Below are positions 1 through 8,333 of a stretch of 64,000 bases of DNA, piece by piece. The position numbers were made by a program, and so were the translations under genes. A model generated the notes under the pieces. The model was not told the origin of the DNA, ran no database searches, and worked only from the letters and a program-made list of their open reading frames with translations. Positions within the stretch are counted from its first letter, which is position 1. Every line of letters starts with the position of its first letter. Origin of the DNA: Streptomyces rishiriensis. Its GTDB lineage: Bacteria; Actinomycetota; Actinomycetes; Streptomycetales; Streptomycetaceae. The DNA is taken from NCBI RefSeq assembly GCF_003112535.1, contig NZ_BEWA01000022.1, positions 1-64,000 on the forward strand. The letters run 5' to 3'.

Positions 1-43
1 GGTTCCGTGTGCGCGACCCCGTCGCAGGGAGACGGGGTCACCC

Positions 44-77
44 CACCGGGCGGCTCCCCCGCGGGAGCCGCCCGGTG
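44..77. terminator. Strong hairpin, probable terminator
   Basis: A perfect 15-bp stem (CACCGGGCGGCTCCC, loop CCGC, and its complement) with no U-tract, which is usual for Streptomyces. It lies about 90 bp before the CebR box and insulates the endoglucanase gene from whatever lies to the left. Nothing else can be assigned in bases 1-166. Confidence 0.7.
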
Positions 78-166
78 AACACCCTTTTCGCCACCGTCCC
101 GGACACCGGCGTCCATCATCTTGTCAGGGGCATGATCTTCTCCTACAGTCCCAGCGGAGAACGGAA

Positions 167-180
167 TGGGAGCGCTCCCA
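167..180. promoter_or_regulatory. CebR-type operator, perfect palindrome
   Basis: TGGGAGCGCTCCCA is a perfect 14-bp palindrome. It matches the box bound by the LacI-family cellulose-utilisation repressor CebR of streptomycetes, which releases DNA on binding cello-oligosaccharides. It sits 46 bp before the start of the GH12 endoglucanase, where it would block transcription. Its identity rests on the known consensus; the regulator may be the LacI protein encoded at 1786 or a CebR encoded elsewhere. Confidence 0.88.
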
Positions 181-226
181 AAAGCCATCGGCGCGCCCTG
201 CCCCCCACCCATCGCGGAGGACCCGC

Positions 227-1363
227 ATGCAACCGTCATCTCTCCAAGCCCGCAGGGCGCGCGCCCTGATCGGTGCGCTGCTCACCTCACTCGTCGCGCT
301 GGCAGCGCTTCTCACCGGCGCTTCGGCGTCCCACGCCGACACGACGATCTGCGAGGCGTTCGGCTCCACCACGATCAAGGGCCGCTACGTCGTGCAGAAC
401 AACCGCTGGGGCACGAGTGCCGCCCAGTGCATCACCGTCACGGACTCGGGCTTCAGGATCGCCCAGGCCGACGGATCCGTCCCGACGAACGGCGCCCCGA
501 AGTCCTACCCGTCCGTGTACAACGGCTGCCACTACACCAACTGTTCGCCCGGCACCAACCTCCCGGCCCGGCTCAACACCATCTCCGACGCCCCCACGGG
601 CATCTCCTACAGCTACGTGGGCGGTGCGGCCTATGACGCCGCCTACGACATCTGGCTGGACCCGACGCCCCGCACCGACGGCGTGAACCGCACCGAGATC
701 ATGATCTGGTTCAACCGCGTGGGGGCGGTGCAGCCGGTGGGCTCGCCGGTCGGTTCCGCCACCGTCGCCGGACGCCAGTGGCAGGTGTGGTCCGGCAACA
801 ACGGCACCAACGACGTCCTGTCCTTCGTGGCCCCGTCGGCGATCGACAGCTGGAACTTCGACGTGATGGACTTCGCCCGGAACGCCGTCTCCCGCGGACT
901 CGCCCAGAACGACTGGTATCTGACGAGCATTCAGGCGGGCTTCGAGCCATGGCAGAACGGCGCGGGCCTGGCGGTGACCTCGTTCTCCTCGACCGTGAAC
1001 CTCGGCGGCAGCACCCCCGGCGGCCCGGGCGGTCCCAGCGGTCCCGCGGCCTGCAAGGTGACCTATGGCACGAGTGTGTGGCAGGGCGGCTTCACCGCCG
1101 ACGTCACCGTGGCCAATACGGGTTCCTCGCCGGTCAACGGCTGGAATCTCGCTTTCACACTGCCCGGCGGGCAACGGATCACCAACGCGTGGAACGCGGG
1201 CATCTCGCCGTCGTCGGGCGCGGTGACGGCCGCCAACGCGGCGCACAACGCGTACATCGCGCCGGGCGGCCAGGCGTCCTTCGGATTCCAGGCTTCCTAC
1301 GACGGCGGTTTCGCGAAGCCCGCCGCCTTCAGCCTGAACGGCACTCCCTGCAGCACGGCCTGA
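227..1363 (+). CDS. celB: Secreted GH12 endo-beta-1,4-glucanase with CBM2 (CelB-like)
   Basis: Endoglucanase predicted to cleave internal beta-1,4-glucan bonds of cellulose outside the cell. The 378-aa protein has a Sec signal peptide (about residues 1-37, cut after SASHA), a GH12 domain (about 38-260), a Gly/Pro/Ser linker (GGSTPGGPGGPSGP) and a C-terminal CBM2 (about 277-378) bounded by two cysteines. Likely catalytic glutamates lie in RTEIMIW (nucleophile) and GFEPWQNG (acid/base). Architecture and length match S. lividans CelB. The ATG follows GGAGG at 7-nt spacing. The gene is monocistronic between hairpins at 44-77 and 1487-1528. The perfect CebR box upstream predicts induction by cello-oligosaccharides. 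Domain assignment is confident; the gene symbol is by similarity. Confidence 0.93.
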   Translation: MQPSSLQARRARALIGALLTSLVALAALLTGASASHADTTICEAFGSTTIKGRYVVQNNRWGTSAAQCITVTDSGFRIAQADGSVPTNGAPKSYPSVYNGCHYTNCSPGTNLPARLNTISDAPTGISYSYVGGAAYDAAYDIWLDPTPRTDGVNRTEIMIWFNRVGAVQPVGSPVGSATVAGRQWQVWSGNNGTNDVLSFVAPSAIDSWNFDVMDFARNAVSRGLAQNDWYLTSIQAGFEPWQNGAGLAVTSFSSTVNLGGSTPGGPGGPSGPAACKVTYGTSVWQGGFTADVTVANTGSSPVNGWNLAFTLPGGQRITNAWNAGISPSSGAVTAANAAHNAYIAPGGQASFGFQASYDGGFAKPAAFSLNGTPCSTA

Positions 1364-1486
1364 CGGACCGGCAACGGCCTGTCCGCGTCCGGACTCAGGC
1401 CGGCCGTAGGCCGCAGACCGGCCACAGACCGGCCGGCGAACAGCCGAGCACGCACCGGACCCGACTCGCGTCGTGTCCGCCCACCC

Positions 1487-1528
1487 GGGACCCGCCCCGA
1501 CGGCCTCCGCGCCGACAGGGCGGGTCCC
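1487..1528. terminator. Hairpin terminator after celB
   Basis: GGGACCCGCCC (1487-1497) pairs perfectly with GGGCGGGTCCC (1518-1528) around a 20-nt loop and is followed by a pyrimidine-rich stretch. It is the likely terminator of the endoglucanase gene. The rest of the 1364-1785 gap shows no gene and must hold the promoter of the LacI gene. Confidence 0.7.
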
Positions 1529-1785
1529 GTTCTCTTCCCCCTGGACGCCGGACGTCGACCGTTGGAAGGTGGCGGTGAACCCCGGCGGCGCACGGGCCGG
1601 TGGACGACGGCGGTGGACGTGGGGCTGCGGCAAGGCCCGAACCAGGCAATGAGCGTGCAGCCCAATCACTCATGAACCACGCGAACCAGACGCCCTCTCG
1701 GCCGGCGATGCACGGGGCACATGCGGAAGCCCTGTGCCCCGTTCCGTCGGCCCGTAAGATCGGTGATCTCTTGGGGGAGGTGGTC

Positions 1786-2808
1786 ATGGGCAGGCGACGC
1801 CCCGGCACTCCGACGCTGGAAGAGGTGGCCGCTCACGCCGGGGTGGGGCGGGGCACGGTCTCCCGCGTCATCAACAACGCGGCCGGCGTGAAGGACTCGA
1901 CGCGCCGATCCGTGCAGCGCGCCATCGAGGAACTGGGGTACGTGCCCAATCTCGCGGCCCGCTCCCTGGCCGGGCGGCGAACCGATGCCGTCGCTCTCGT
2001 GCTGACGGAGCCCGACTGGAGACTCTTCGCGGAGCCGTTCTTCTCGGAGATCGTCGGTTCGCTGGGCGACGCGCTGGCGGATACCGGGATGCAGCTGATG
2101 CTGACCCTGGTCCGGTCCGACGACGAACGCCAGCGCTTCCTGGAGTACGCGCGCGGCGGCCGGGTCGACGGAGTCCTGCTGATGTCCGTGCACGCCGGGG
2201 ACCGGCTGCCGGACATGCTCGCCGAGGCGCGGCTGCCGACCGTGATGCTGGGACGCCGCTCGGGCGACGAGTACGTCAGTTACGTGGACGCGGACAACGT
2301 GGGCGGCGCGCGCAGCGCCGTCTCCCACCTGCTCTCGCGGGGTCGCTCCGTGATCGCCACCGTCACCGGGCCGCTGGACATGTACGCCGCCCGATGCCGA
2401 CTGCGCGGCTACCAGGACGCACTGGCGCTTGCGGGCCTGGACAGCGAGCCGTCCCTGATCGCCGAAAGCGACTTCACGGAGGACGGCGGGCGTAGCGCCA
2501 TGGCCCGACTGCTCGAACGGCACCCGGAGATCGACGGCGTCCTCGCCGCGTCGGACACCACGGCGGCCGGGGCGCTGCAGGCACTGCGCGCCGCGGGCCG
2601 GCGGGTGCCGGAGGACGTCGCGGTGATCGGTTTCGACGACTTTCCGCTGGCTCAGCGCACCGAGCCACGCCTGACCACCGTGCGTCAGCCGCTGGAGGAG
2701 ATGGGCCGGGCCATGATCCGACTCCTGCTGGAGGACATGGAGGAGCCGTCGGTGGCCTACCGCCACGTCATCCTCCGGACGGAACTGGCGGTCCGTGAAT
2801 CAGCCTGA
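1786..2808 (+). CDS. LacI-family transcriptional regulator (CebR-like)
   Basis: A 340-aa sugar-responsive repressor. The N-terminal helix-turn-helix (TLEEVAAHAGVGRGTVSRVI, about residues 8-28) is followed by the hinge helix (NLAARSLAGRRT) and a periplasmic-binding-protein-like effector domain with the typical VIGFDD signature near the C-terminus. The start at 1786 was chosen because GGGGGAGG precedes it at 5-nt spacing; an upstream in-frame start at 1600 would add 62 residues not typical of the family. It lies directly behind the GH12 gene, and a CebR-like box lies 34 bp past its stop. Control of the neighbouring glycosidases is inferred. The inducer may be cellobiose or another plant oligosaccharide; the sequence alone does not prove CebR orthology. 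Confidence 0.9.
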   Translation: MGRRRPGTPTLEEVAAHAGVGRGTVSRVINNAAGVKDSTRRSVQRAIEELGYVPNLAARSLAGRRTDAVALVLTEPDWRLFAEPFFSEIVGSLGDALADTGMQLMLTLVRSDDERQRFLEYARGGRVDGVLLMSVHAGDRLPDMLAEARLPTVMLGRRSGDEYVSYVDADNVGGARSAVSHLLSRGRSVIATVTGPLDMYAARCRLRGYQDALALAGLDSEPSLIAESDFTEDGGRSAMARLLERHPEIDGVLAASDTTAAGALQALRAAGRRVPEDVAVIGFDDFPLAQRTEPRLTTVRQPLEEMGRAMIRLLLEDMEEPSVAYRHVILRTELAVRESA

Positions 2809-2841
2809 CGCGGAACGAACGGGAGCGGGGCGGGAGCATGC

Positions 2842-2855
2842 CGGGAGCGCTCCCA
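2842..2855. promoter_or_regulatory. CebR-like box in a convergent gap
   Basis: CGGGAGCGCTCCCA matches the perfect box at 167-180 at 13 of 14 positions. It lies between the 3' end of the LacI gene and the 3' end of the leftward GH43 gene, so no start codon is nearby. It may be a relic, a roadblock, or a second site for DNA looping to the upstream box about 2.7 kb away. Confidence 0.6.
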
Positions 2856-2943
2856 ATCGCCGGTGACGACCGCATCCGCCGGTCCGGTCCGGTGTCCGCG
2901 TCCGCGTCCGGATCACCGGATCGCACAGTCCTCGTCATCGGCA

Positions 2944-2992
2944 GCGGACGGCGGTCGGGCGACGCAGGGTGCGTCTCCCGACCGCCGTCCGC
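2944..2992. terminator. Strong hairpin between convergent genes
   Basis: CGGACGGCGGTCGGG (2945-2959) pairs perfectly with its complement at 2977-2991, closed by one more G-C pair. A second inner stem GACGC/GCGTC continues it. It is well placed as a bidirectional terminator for the rightward LacI gene and the leftward GH27-GH43 unit. The remaining bases to 3178 show no gene. Confidence 0.75.
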
Positions 2993-3178
2993 GCGCGGGT
3001 CTCCGCCCGGTCGCCGGGTTCGGCGGCGACCGTCAGCCGCCTTCCCGCCCCGGCCGGTGCCCCGCGGCCCGGGCAGGTTCGCTCGTCCTCGGGGCCCGGC
3101 GAGCGGATCCCGTCGTCGCCCCCGGGCGGCTTCCTCTCTCCTGGAGCGTCGGCCGGCTCGGAGGCGTCTCCCGCCGGG

Positions 3179-4609
3179 CTACCGCGGGGCGGTCACAGCG
3201 GCGCCGCGCGTGAACTGCCACCAGTTGACGTTGAACAGGTAGCCGCTGCCGCCGGTGAACCGCAGATAGAGATCCTGGGTTCCCGTCGCGCCGCTGACCG
3301 GGCAGGTCACCGTCGTCCAGGTCTGCCAGCCGCCCGTGTTCGGCACGACGCACCGGCCCACGACCGTCCCGCTCGCCGAGCCCAGGCGCAGTTCGACGGT
3401 GCCACCGCTGTTGGCCGAGGACACGCGCGCGGCGAAGGAGGACGCGCCCGACCCGAAGGCGACGCCCTTGACCTTGACGTAGTCACCGTTGTCGATCCAG
3501 CCGACGTCCATGCCGCCTTCGCCCGACGGTTCGGTCTCGATCCCGGACTCCCAGGCGACCGTCTCGGCCTCCTGGCGTACGTACGGGTCGAGGGGGCCGG
3601 CCTGGGGCGCGCCCGTGGTCGTCATGTTGATCGTCGGGATCGTGCCGTCGGCGTTGTAGGAGAACTTCTCCACCGCGACCGAGCGGGTGAAGCCGCCGCC
3701 GCCCGGCAACGCGCCGTTGTGGTAGAAGAAGTACGAGTTCCCCTTGAAGTCCACGATCCCCGGGTGGTTGGTGAAGCTGCCGCCCTGGGTGGGCATGATC
3801 GTCCCCCGGTAGGTCCAGGGTCCGGTGGGGCCGGGCGCCGTGGAGTAGGCGATGAACTCCGAGCAGCACTTGGCCGCGAACACCATGTAGTAGAGGCCGT
3901 TGCGCTTGTAGAACCAGGGGCCTTCCTCGAACAGCGTGGGGCGGTTGGAGTCGCCGGTGCGAGCGCCGAACCCGGCGGTGGTGAGCGGGATCTTGGTGGG
4001 GCTGCCCGAGTAGGACGTCATGTCGGCGTTCAGCCGGACGTACCAGAGGTTCGGGTTGCCCCAGTACAGGTAGGCCTGGCCGTCGTCGTCGACGTAGACC
4101 GTCGGGTCGAACTCGCCGTTCTCCACCAGCGGGTGGCCGAGGGCGTCCCGGAACGGTCCGGTCGGGCTGTCCCCCACCGCGACGCCGATGGCCATGCGGC
4201 CGGTCGCCCTGTTCGTGACCGGCACGTACCAGTAGAAGCGGCCGTTGCGCTGCACGGCCTGTCCCGCCCAGGCGTCCGAGGACGCCCAGCTGAACGTGGT
4301 CAAGCTGAGCGGTGAGCCGTGGTCGGTCCAGTTGACCATGTCGGCCGAGGACCACACCCGCCAGTCCTTCATGGTGAAGTAGGTGGAGCCGTCCTCGTCG
4401 TGTCCGGTGTAGAGGTAGACCCGGCCGTTGTAGACCAGCGGAGCCGGGTCGGCGGTGTAGACGTGCTGCACGATCGGGTTGTCGGCCCTGGCCGCGGTGG
4501 GCTGCAGCGCGGCGGGGACCACGGCGAACGCCAGCAGGAGGCCCACCACCCAGGCGACCGCCCGGGTGAGCCTCGTGCCGGCGGTGGGCGACGGCCTGGT
4601 GGGCGTCAT
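3179..4609 (-). CDS. Secreted GH43 glycosidase with CBM6
   Basis: Predicted extracellular arabinofuranosidase/xylosidase-type enzyme acting on hemicellulose side chains or arabinan. The 476-aa precursor has a signal peptide ending near AARA, a five-bladed-propeller GH43 domain (about residues 35-330) and a C-terminal CBM6 (about 345-476, starting near VRQEAETVAWESG). Candidate catalytic acids are the Asp in VYTADPAP (base), the Asp in EFDPTVYVDDDG (pKa modulator) and the Glu in LFEEGPWFY (acid). The start at 4609 was preferred because GGAGG precedes it by 5 nt. An alternative ATG at 4669 would overlap the stop of the upstream GH27 gene as ATGA, so coupling is possible. Exact substrate cannot be read from sequence. 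Confidence 0.88.
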   Translation of the reverse strand: MTPTRPSPTAGTRLTRAVAWVVGLLLAFAVVPAALQPTAARADNPIVQHVYTADPAPLVYNGRVYLYTGHDEDGSTYFTMKDWRVWSSADMVNWTDHGSPLSLTTFSWASSDAWAGQAVQRNGRFYWYVPVTNRATGRMAIGVAVGDSPTGPFRDALGHPLVENGEFDPTVYVDDDGQAYLYWGNPNLWYVRLNADMTSYSGSPTKIPLTTAGFGARTGDSNRPTLFEEGPWFYKRNGLYYMVFAAKCCSEFIAYSTAPGPTGPWTYRGTIMPTQGGSFTNHPGIVDFKGNSYFFYHNGALPGGGGFTRSVAVEKFSYNADGTIPTINMTTTGAPQAGPLDPYVRQEAETVAWESGIETEPSGEGGMDVGWIDNGDYVKVKGVAFGSGASSFAARVSSANSGGTVELRLGSASGTVVGRCVVPNTGGWQTWTTVTCPVSGATGTQDLYLRFTGGSGYLFNVNWWQFTRGAAVTAPR

Positions 4610-4665
4610 CCTGACCTCCGGGGGACGGTGGGCGGCGGGCGGGCTGACGGTCTGTGCGACGGCGC

Positions 4666-6315
4666 TCATGTGCGGCTCCACTTCTGGCCGGCCCGGCCGT
4701 CGCAGCTCCACAGGACCAGCGGGGTGCCGTTGGCGGTGCCGGCCCGGTCGACGTCGAGGCACAGGCCCGCGTGGACGTTGCGGATCGATCCGTCGGAGCC
4801 GACGGTCCACTTCTGGTTGTCCTGGCCGTTGCAGGGCCACGTGATGACCCGGGTGCCGTTGACGGTTCCCCCGTCGTAGGCGTCGAGGCACTTGTCACCG
4901 AAGACGCGGATCTCGCCGCCCGCCCAGGTGGTCCACAGCTGGTTGGCCGCCGTGTGGCAGTCCCAGAGCAGCACCGTGGCTCCGGCTGCGGTGGAGGCGT
5001 TGTCCACGTCCACGCAGCGGCCGGAGCCGTTGCCGCGCATCCGCGCGGTGGTGGCGGCCAGCGGGCTGCCCCCGCTCACCCTGAACACGGCCACGCCGTG
5101 CGCGGGAACACTCGCCGAGATCTGCCCGGACGTGCTCGACGTGCCGCCGGTCCACAGGTCCGTGAGGGTGAACTGCCCTCCGGACAGGCCGACTTGCGCC
5201 GCAGTGGTGGCGACCGTCGCGGCGCCTGCCCCGCGGTTGAACAGACCCACCGCGACCGATCCGTCGGACAGGGGCTTGGCGAACACCTCGGTGTTGCCGT
5301 CGTCGCGCACTCTGCGCCCGCCCGCGCCCAGCGGATCCTGGTCCACCGCCAGCAGCCGCGGGTTGCGCAGGATCGCGCTCACGTCGGCGGACATGGTGCG
5401 GATGTCGTTGCCGGCCATGAGCGGGGAGCCCATCAGGGCCCAGAGGGCGAAGTGGGAGCGGGACTCGGTCAGTGACAGGCCGGGGCGCCCGACGACCAGC
5501 ATGTCGGGGTCGTTCCAGTGACCGGGACCCGCCTGCGCCGCCAGCGGAGCGGTGACGTCGAGGACGTTGCCGACGCCCATCGGATAGCTGTTGGTGTTGC
5601 CGTTCTGCCAGATGTCGAGCAGATCCTCCGTCGTCCGCCACAGGTCGGCGACCTCGCCCCAGTTGTACGTGGCGCCGGTGATGGCGTGGAAGCTGTTGGG
5701 GTTGATGCTGTAGACGATCGGCCGCCCGGTGGCGCGCAGGGCGTCGCGCATGAGCGTGAACCGCGCGACCTGCTCGTCACGCGTGCCGCTCGACGAGCAC
5801 CAGTCGTACTTGAGGTAGTCCACGCCCCAGGAGGCGAACGTGGCGGCGTCCTGGGCCTCGTGGCCCCTGCTGCCCGTCGATCCGGGGTAGGCGCCGCTGG
5901 TCTGCGCGCAGGTGCGTTCGCTCGGCACCTGGTAGATGCCGAACTTCAGGCCCTTGCCGTGGATGTAGTCCCCGAGCGCCTTCATCCCGCTAGGGAACTT
6001 GGCCGAATTCGCCCGCAGGTTGCCCGCCGCGTCCCGCTGCGGGTCGAACCAGCAGTCGTCGACCACGACGTACCGGTAGCCGGAGTCCCGCATGCCCGAG
6101 GACGCCATCGCGTCGGCGGCCTGGCGGACCTGCGCCTCGGTGACCCCGCACCCGAAGCTGTTCCAGCTGTTCCAGCCGAGCGGCGGGGTGAGCGCCGGGC
6201 TGCCGGGCGCGGCCGTGGCCGGGGCCGTGGAGTGGGCGACGACCGTGAACGACGCGGTGAGCGTCAGCGCGGCGGCCGCCAGGAGGTCGAGCAGTCGTCT
6301 GCCTGATCTGGGCAC
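4666..6315 (-). CDS. Secreted GH27 alpha-galactosidase with ricin-type CBM13
   Basis: Predicted to release terminal alpha-galactose (or beta-L-arabinopyranose, also known in GH27) from galactomannan or arabinogalactan. The 549-aa protein has a signal peptide (about 1-37), a GH27 barrel beginning TPPLGWNSWNSFGC, the nucleophile motif YLKYDWC, a C-terminal beta domain and a ricin-B-type CBM13 (about 420-549) with repeated QxW-like segments (ANQLWTTW, NQKWTV, GQKWSRT). The GTG at 6315 follows GGAAGGGA; a longer reading to an ATG at 6408 adds no signal-like sequence. It is first in the unit with the GH43 gene and is read from the 6.3-6.8 kb control region. Confidence 0.9.
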   Translation of the reverse strand: MPRSGRRLLDLLAAAALTLTASFTVVAHSTAPATAAPGSPALTPPLGWNSWNSFGCGVTEAQVRQAADAMASSGMRDSGYRYVVVDDCWFDPQRDAAGNLRANSAKFPSGMKALGDYIHGKGLKFGIYQVPSERTCAQTSGAYPGSTGSRGHEAQDAATFASWGVDYLKYDWCSSSGTRDEQVARFTLMRDALRATGRPIVYSINPNSFHAITGATYNWGEVADLWRTTEDLLDIWQNGNTNSYPMGVGNVLDVTAPLAAQAGPGHWNDPDMLVVGRPGLSLTESRSHFALWALMGSPLMAGNDIRTMSADVSAILRNPRLLAVDQDPLGAGGRRVRDDGNTEVFAKPLSDGSVAVGLFNRGAGAATVATTAAQVGLSGGQFTLTDLWTGGTSSTSGQISASVPAHGVAVFRVSGGSPLAATTARMRGNGSGRCVDVDNASTAAGATVLLWDCHTAANQLWTTWAGGEIRVFGDKCLDAYDGGTVNGTRVITWPCNGQDNQKWTVGSDGSIRNVHAGLCLDVDRAGTANGTPLVLWSCDGRAGQKWSRT

Positions 6316-6444
6316 TCGGCTTCCCTTCCGGGGGTGAGGGCGCCGAGGGGTGGTCACCGGCGGCGCCGGGAGAAACACTGAGAAACACTGAGAGACGGTG
6401 AGAGTCACGGAGAGACAGTGGATGACTGGTACGGCGGAGGCTCA

Positions 6445-6464
6445 GATGTCATGCATATGACATC
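6445..6464. promoter_or_regulatory. Inverted repeat upstream of GH27-GH43
   Basis: GATGTCATGCATATGACATC has perfect 8-bp arms around GCAT. It lies 130 bp before the GH27 start, in a stretch much more AT-rich than its surroundings (about 6420-6650), and is a good operator candidate for a GntR- or LacI-type regulator. Confidence 0.6.
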
Positions 6465-6475
6465 GCGTAGGTCGT

Positions 6476-6487
6476 TCGAAATTTCGA
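6476..6487. promoter_or_regulatory. Perfect 12-bp palindrome upstream of GH27-GH43
   Basis: TCGAAATTTCGA is self-complementary and lies 12 bp beyond the larger inverted repeat. CGAAA/TTTCG elements occur before hemicellulase genes in actinobacteria, so this is a second operator candidate for the leftward GH27-GH43 unit. No gene is recognised between 6316 and 6799; open frames there lack coding character. Confidence 0.6.
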
Positions 6488-6746
6488 TTGGATTTCGGAA
6501 TGCTGACCTCACGGATGTTAGAGAGCCTGCCGAGCGTGTCAACACGATCGTCGAGCCAACCGCCCCATCCATCCCCCGCGGGCCATCCACGACAGCACGA
6601 GCTCCCGAAACATTTCGATGTCGTATACGAATCATTCGAGGCGGATTGACGGGATCTGTCGGCGCCCCCGGTGTCCGCATGACCCCTCGGGATGACGAGC
6701 AGTGATCACCGTTCCCTCGCCCTGAAGACCCTTTCGACGCAGGCGG

Positions 6747-6760
6747 TGATGAATTCATCA
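6747..6760. promoter_or_regulatory. Palindromic operator before TetR gene
   Basis: TGATGAATTCATCA is a perfect 14-bp palindrome centred 46 bp before the TetR start codon and just above its probable promoter. A site here fits autorepression by the TetR protein. Confidence 0.65.
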
Positions 6761-6799
6761 GAGCTGCTACGTCATGGTCCCCCCGGTTAGACTCGGCGC

Positions 6800-7435
6800 A
6801 TGCCTACGTCAGCCCCGCCCGGCAACCGGTTCGAGCGACGCCGTGCCGAAACCCGCCGTGCGCTCATTCGCGCGGCCCGGCAGATTCTCGCCGAGACCGG
6901 GGACGGCAGCGCCAGCATCCAGGTGATCGCCGAGCGCGCCGACGTCGGCTTCGGCTCCTTCTACAACCACTTCCAGTCGAAGACCGAGCTGTTCGACACG
7001 GCCGTCGTGGACGCGCTGGAGGAGTTCGGCCAGAACTTCGACGAACGACTGACAGGGATCGACGACCCGGCGGAACTCGTCGCGGCGGGCTTCCGGCTCA
7101 GCGCCCGCATGGCCGACTCCCACCCGGAACTGATGCAGGTCCTGCGCCGGCGCGGCCTCGGCCACATCCACACGGACAACGGTCTGACCCGGCGGGCCGT
7201 GCGCGACTTCGAGGCCGGCATGGCCTCCGGCCGCTTCACCACCGTCGACCCGGACGTCGCCCTGTCCGCACTCGGCGGGACCCTGCTGTCCCTGGTCGAG
7301 CTGAGATTCGCCCGCCCCGATCTGGACGGCGACGAGTCCGCCGTGAACCTGGCCGAGATGGTCCTGCGCATGCTGGGCGTTCCGCCGGACGACGCCCACG
7401 AGGTCGCCCGCCGCCCCCTCCCGGACCCCGCCTGA
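6800..7435 (+). CDS. TetR-family transcriptional regulator
   Basis: A 211-aa dimeric repressor. The N-terminal helix-turn-helix (IQVIAERADVGFGSFYNHFQ, about residues 36-55) is typical of TetR proteins, and the C-terminal ligand domain is unassigned. No Shine-Dalgarno sequence precedes the ATG. Instead TAGACT (6788-6793) sits 6 nt upstream, fitting a -10 element of a leaderless transcript. The palindrome at 6747-6760 is a likely own operator. The neighbours are the divergent glycosidase unit and, beyond a 360-bp gap, a MarR gene, so the target is not obvious. Confidence 0.88.
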   Translation: MPTSAPPGNRFERRRAETRRALIRAARQILAETGDGSASIQVIAERADVGFGSFYNHFQSKTELFDTAVVDALEEFGQNFDERLTGIDDPAELVAAGFRLSARMADSHPELMQVLRRRGLGHIHTDNGLTRRAVRDFEAGMASGRFTTVDPDVALSALGGTLLSLVELRFARPDLDGDESAVNLAEMVLRMLGVPPDDAHEVARRPLPDPA

Positions 7436-7672
7436 CGGCCGACCGCCCGCTCACGGACCGGCTCACTCAGGCAGTCGGCCAGTGGGTCAGTCGGTCCGTC
7501 GGTCGATCTTGCGGATCCGCCGGTCGAGCATCCTCCGCCTGCCCATCCCGGCCGTTCTCGGACCGGCCCGGCTCCCCGCGTACGAGGCCCCGTGCCTGCC
7601 GGGCAGGCGCACGGGCGTCGGGCGGCTCGTCGCCGAACTCGTCCGGACCGGCTCCGGCGGACGGGTTCTGGG

Positions 7673-7708
7673 CCGGATGCGGTACCGGATGCAGTACCGG
7701 ATGCAGTA
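7673..7708. repeat. Three tandem 12-bp repeats
   Basis: CCGGATGCGGTA followed by two identical copies of CCGGATGCAGTA, then a degenerate fourth unit. The array lies in the 7436-7797 gap before the first MarR gene, about 90 bp from its start. The rest of the gap shows no convincing gene. The array could be an operator cluster or a simple slippage repeat. Confidence 0.7.
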
Positions 7709-7797
7709 TCGGCTGCTTGCTCGTTCGCTCTTCGGGTAGTGCGTTTGAATGAGCATTGCATGTGAATTGCCTCGGGCTTACTGAAAGAGACTCGTTC

Positions 7798-8304
7798 GTG
7801 ACGCACCTCGACGGCGCCGACAACGATCAGGCGAAGGGGCCGGGCCATGGCCCTCGGGCCGCCGCCCGGGAGATCGCCGACGCCGTGGAGAGCCTGACGG
7901 ATCTGTGGACGGTGGCCGCCCAGGAGTCGACACCGCGGTTGTCCCTGCACCAGCTCAAGGCGTTGCGGGCCGTCGCGGAGGCGCCGGGGCTGAATCTCAC
8001 GGCGTTGGCGGAGCGGCTGGACATCGGGATGCCGACGGCCAGCCGGCTCTGCGACCGCCTCGAAGCGGCCGGCCTGCTGGAACGCGGGACCCATCCGTTC
8101 AGCCGCCGCGAGGTGCAACTGCGCCTGACCCTGCCCGGCCGGCAGGTGCTGAACGACGTGGCCGGACGTCGCGCGCAGGCTCTGGCCGCCGTGCTGGGGC
8201 TGATGGAACCGGCCGACACGATCGCGCTGCGGCGGGGGTTGCAGGCCCTGCACACCGCGCGCGATGCCGGCCGGTCGCGCCCTGCGGATCCGGACGGTCG
8301 GTGA
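7798..8304 (+). CDS. MarR-family regulator, copy 1 of a MarR/SpoIIE module
   Basis: A winged-helix regulator of 168 aa from this GTG; an ATG at 7756 would add 14 residues. The core reads LSLHQLKALRAVAEAPG, then the recognition segment TASRLCDRLEAAGLLER and the wing REVQLRLT. It is clearly paralogous to the MarR protein encoded at 11035, which shares SRLCDRL.AAG..ER and the REV.L.L wing. It converges with a SpoIIE-type phosphatase gene 29 bp away. GAAAGAGA precedes the GTG by 7 nt, which decided the start. Confidence 0.82.
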   Translation: MTHLDGADNDQAKGPGHGPRAAAREIADAVESLTDLWTVAAQESTPRLSLHQLKALRAVAEAPGLNLTALAERLDIGMPTASRLCDRLEAAGLLERGTHPFSRREVQLRLTLPGRQVLNDVAGRRAQALAAVLGLMEPADTIALRRGLQALHTARDAGRSRPADPDGR

Positions 8305-8333
8305 CGGCGGCCGCCGGCACGCCTGTAGGCCCG

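Noticed and set aside
287..1669. Long leftward open frame antisense to celB
   Set aside because: Arises because high-GC DNA has few stops. The plus strand encodes a complete GH12-CBM2 protein with signal peptide and ribosome site.
2969..4315. Rightward 448-codon frame antisense to the GH43 gene
   Set aside because: Its translation is Arg/Gly/Ala/Val-biased without domain features; the opposite strand encodes a full GH43-CBM6 enzyme.
4610..4669. Upstream ATG (4669) as start of the GH43 gene
   Set aside because: It would give an ATGA overlap with the GH27 gene, but the ATG at 4609 has GGAGG at ideal spacing and directly precedes a standard signal peptide. Kept only as an alternative.
6405..6758. 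Small frames on both strands in the glycosidase control region
   Set aside because: The stretch is AT-richer than genes here, has no third-position G/C bias and is full of palindromes; it is regulatory DNA.
7482..7739. 85-codon frame containing the 12-bp repeats
   Set aside because: No ribosome site, repetitive Arg/Tyr/Met translation, no similarity to a known fold.
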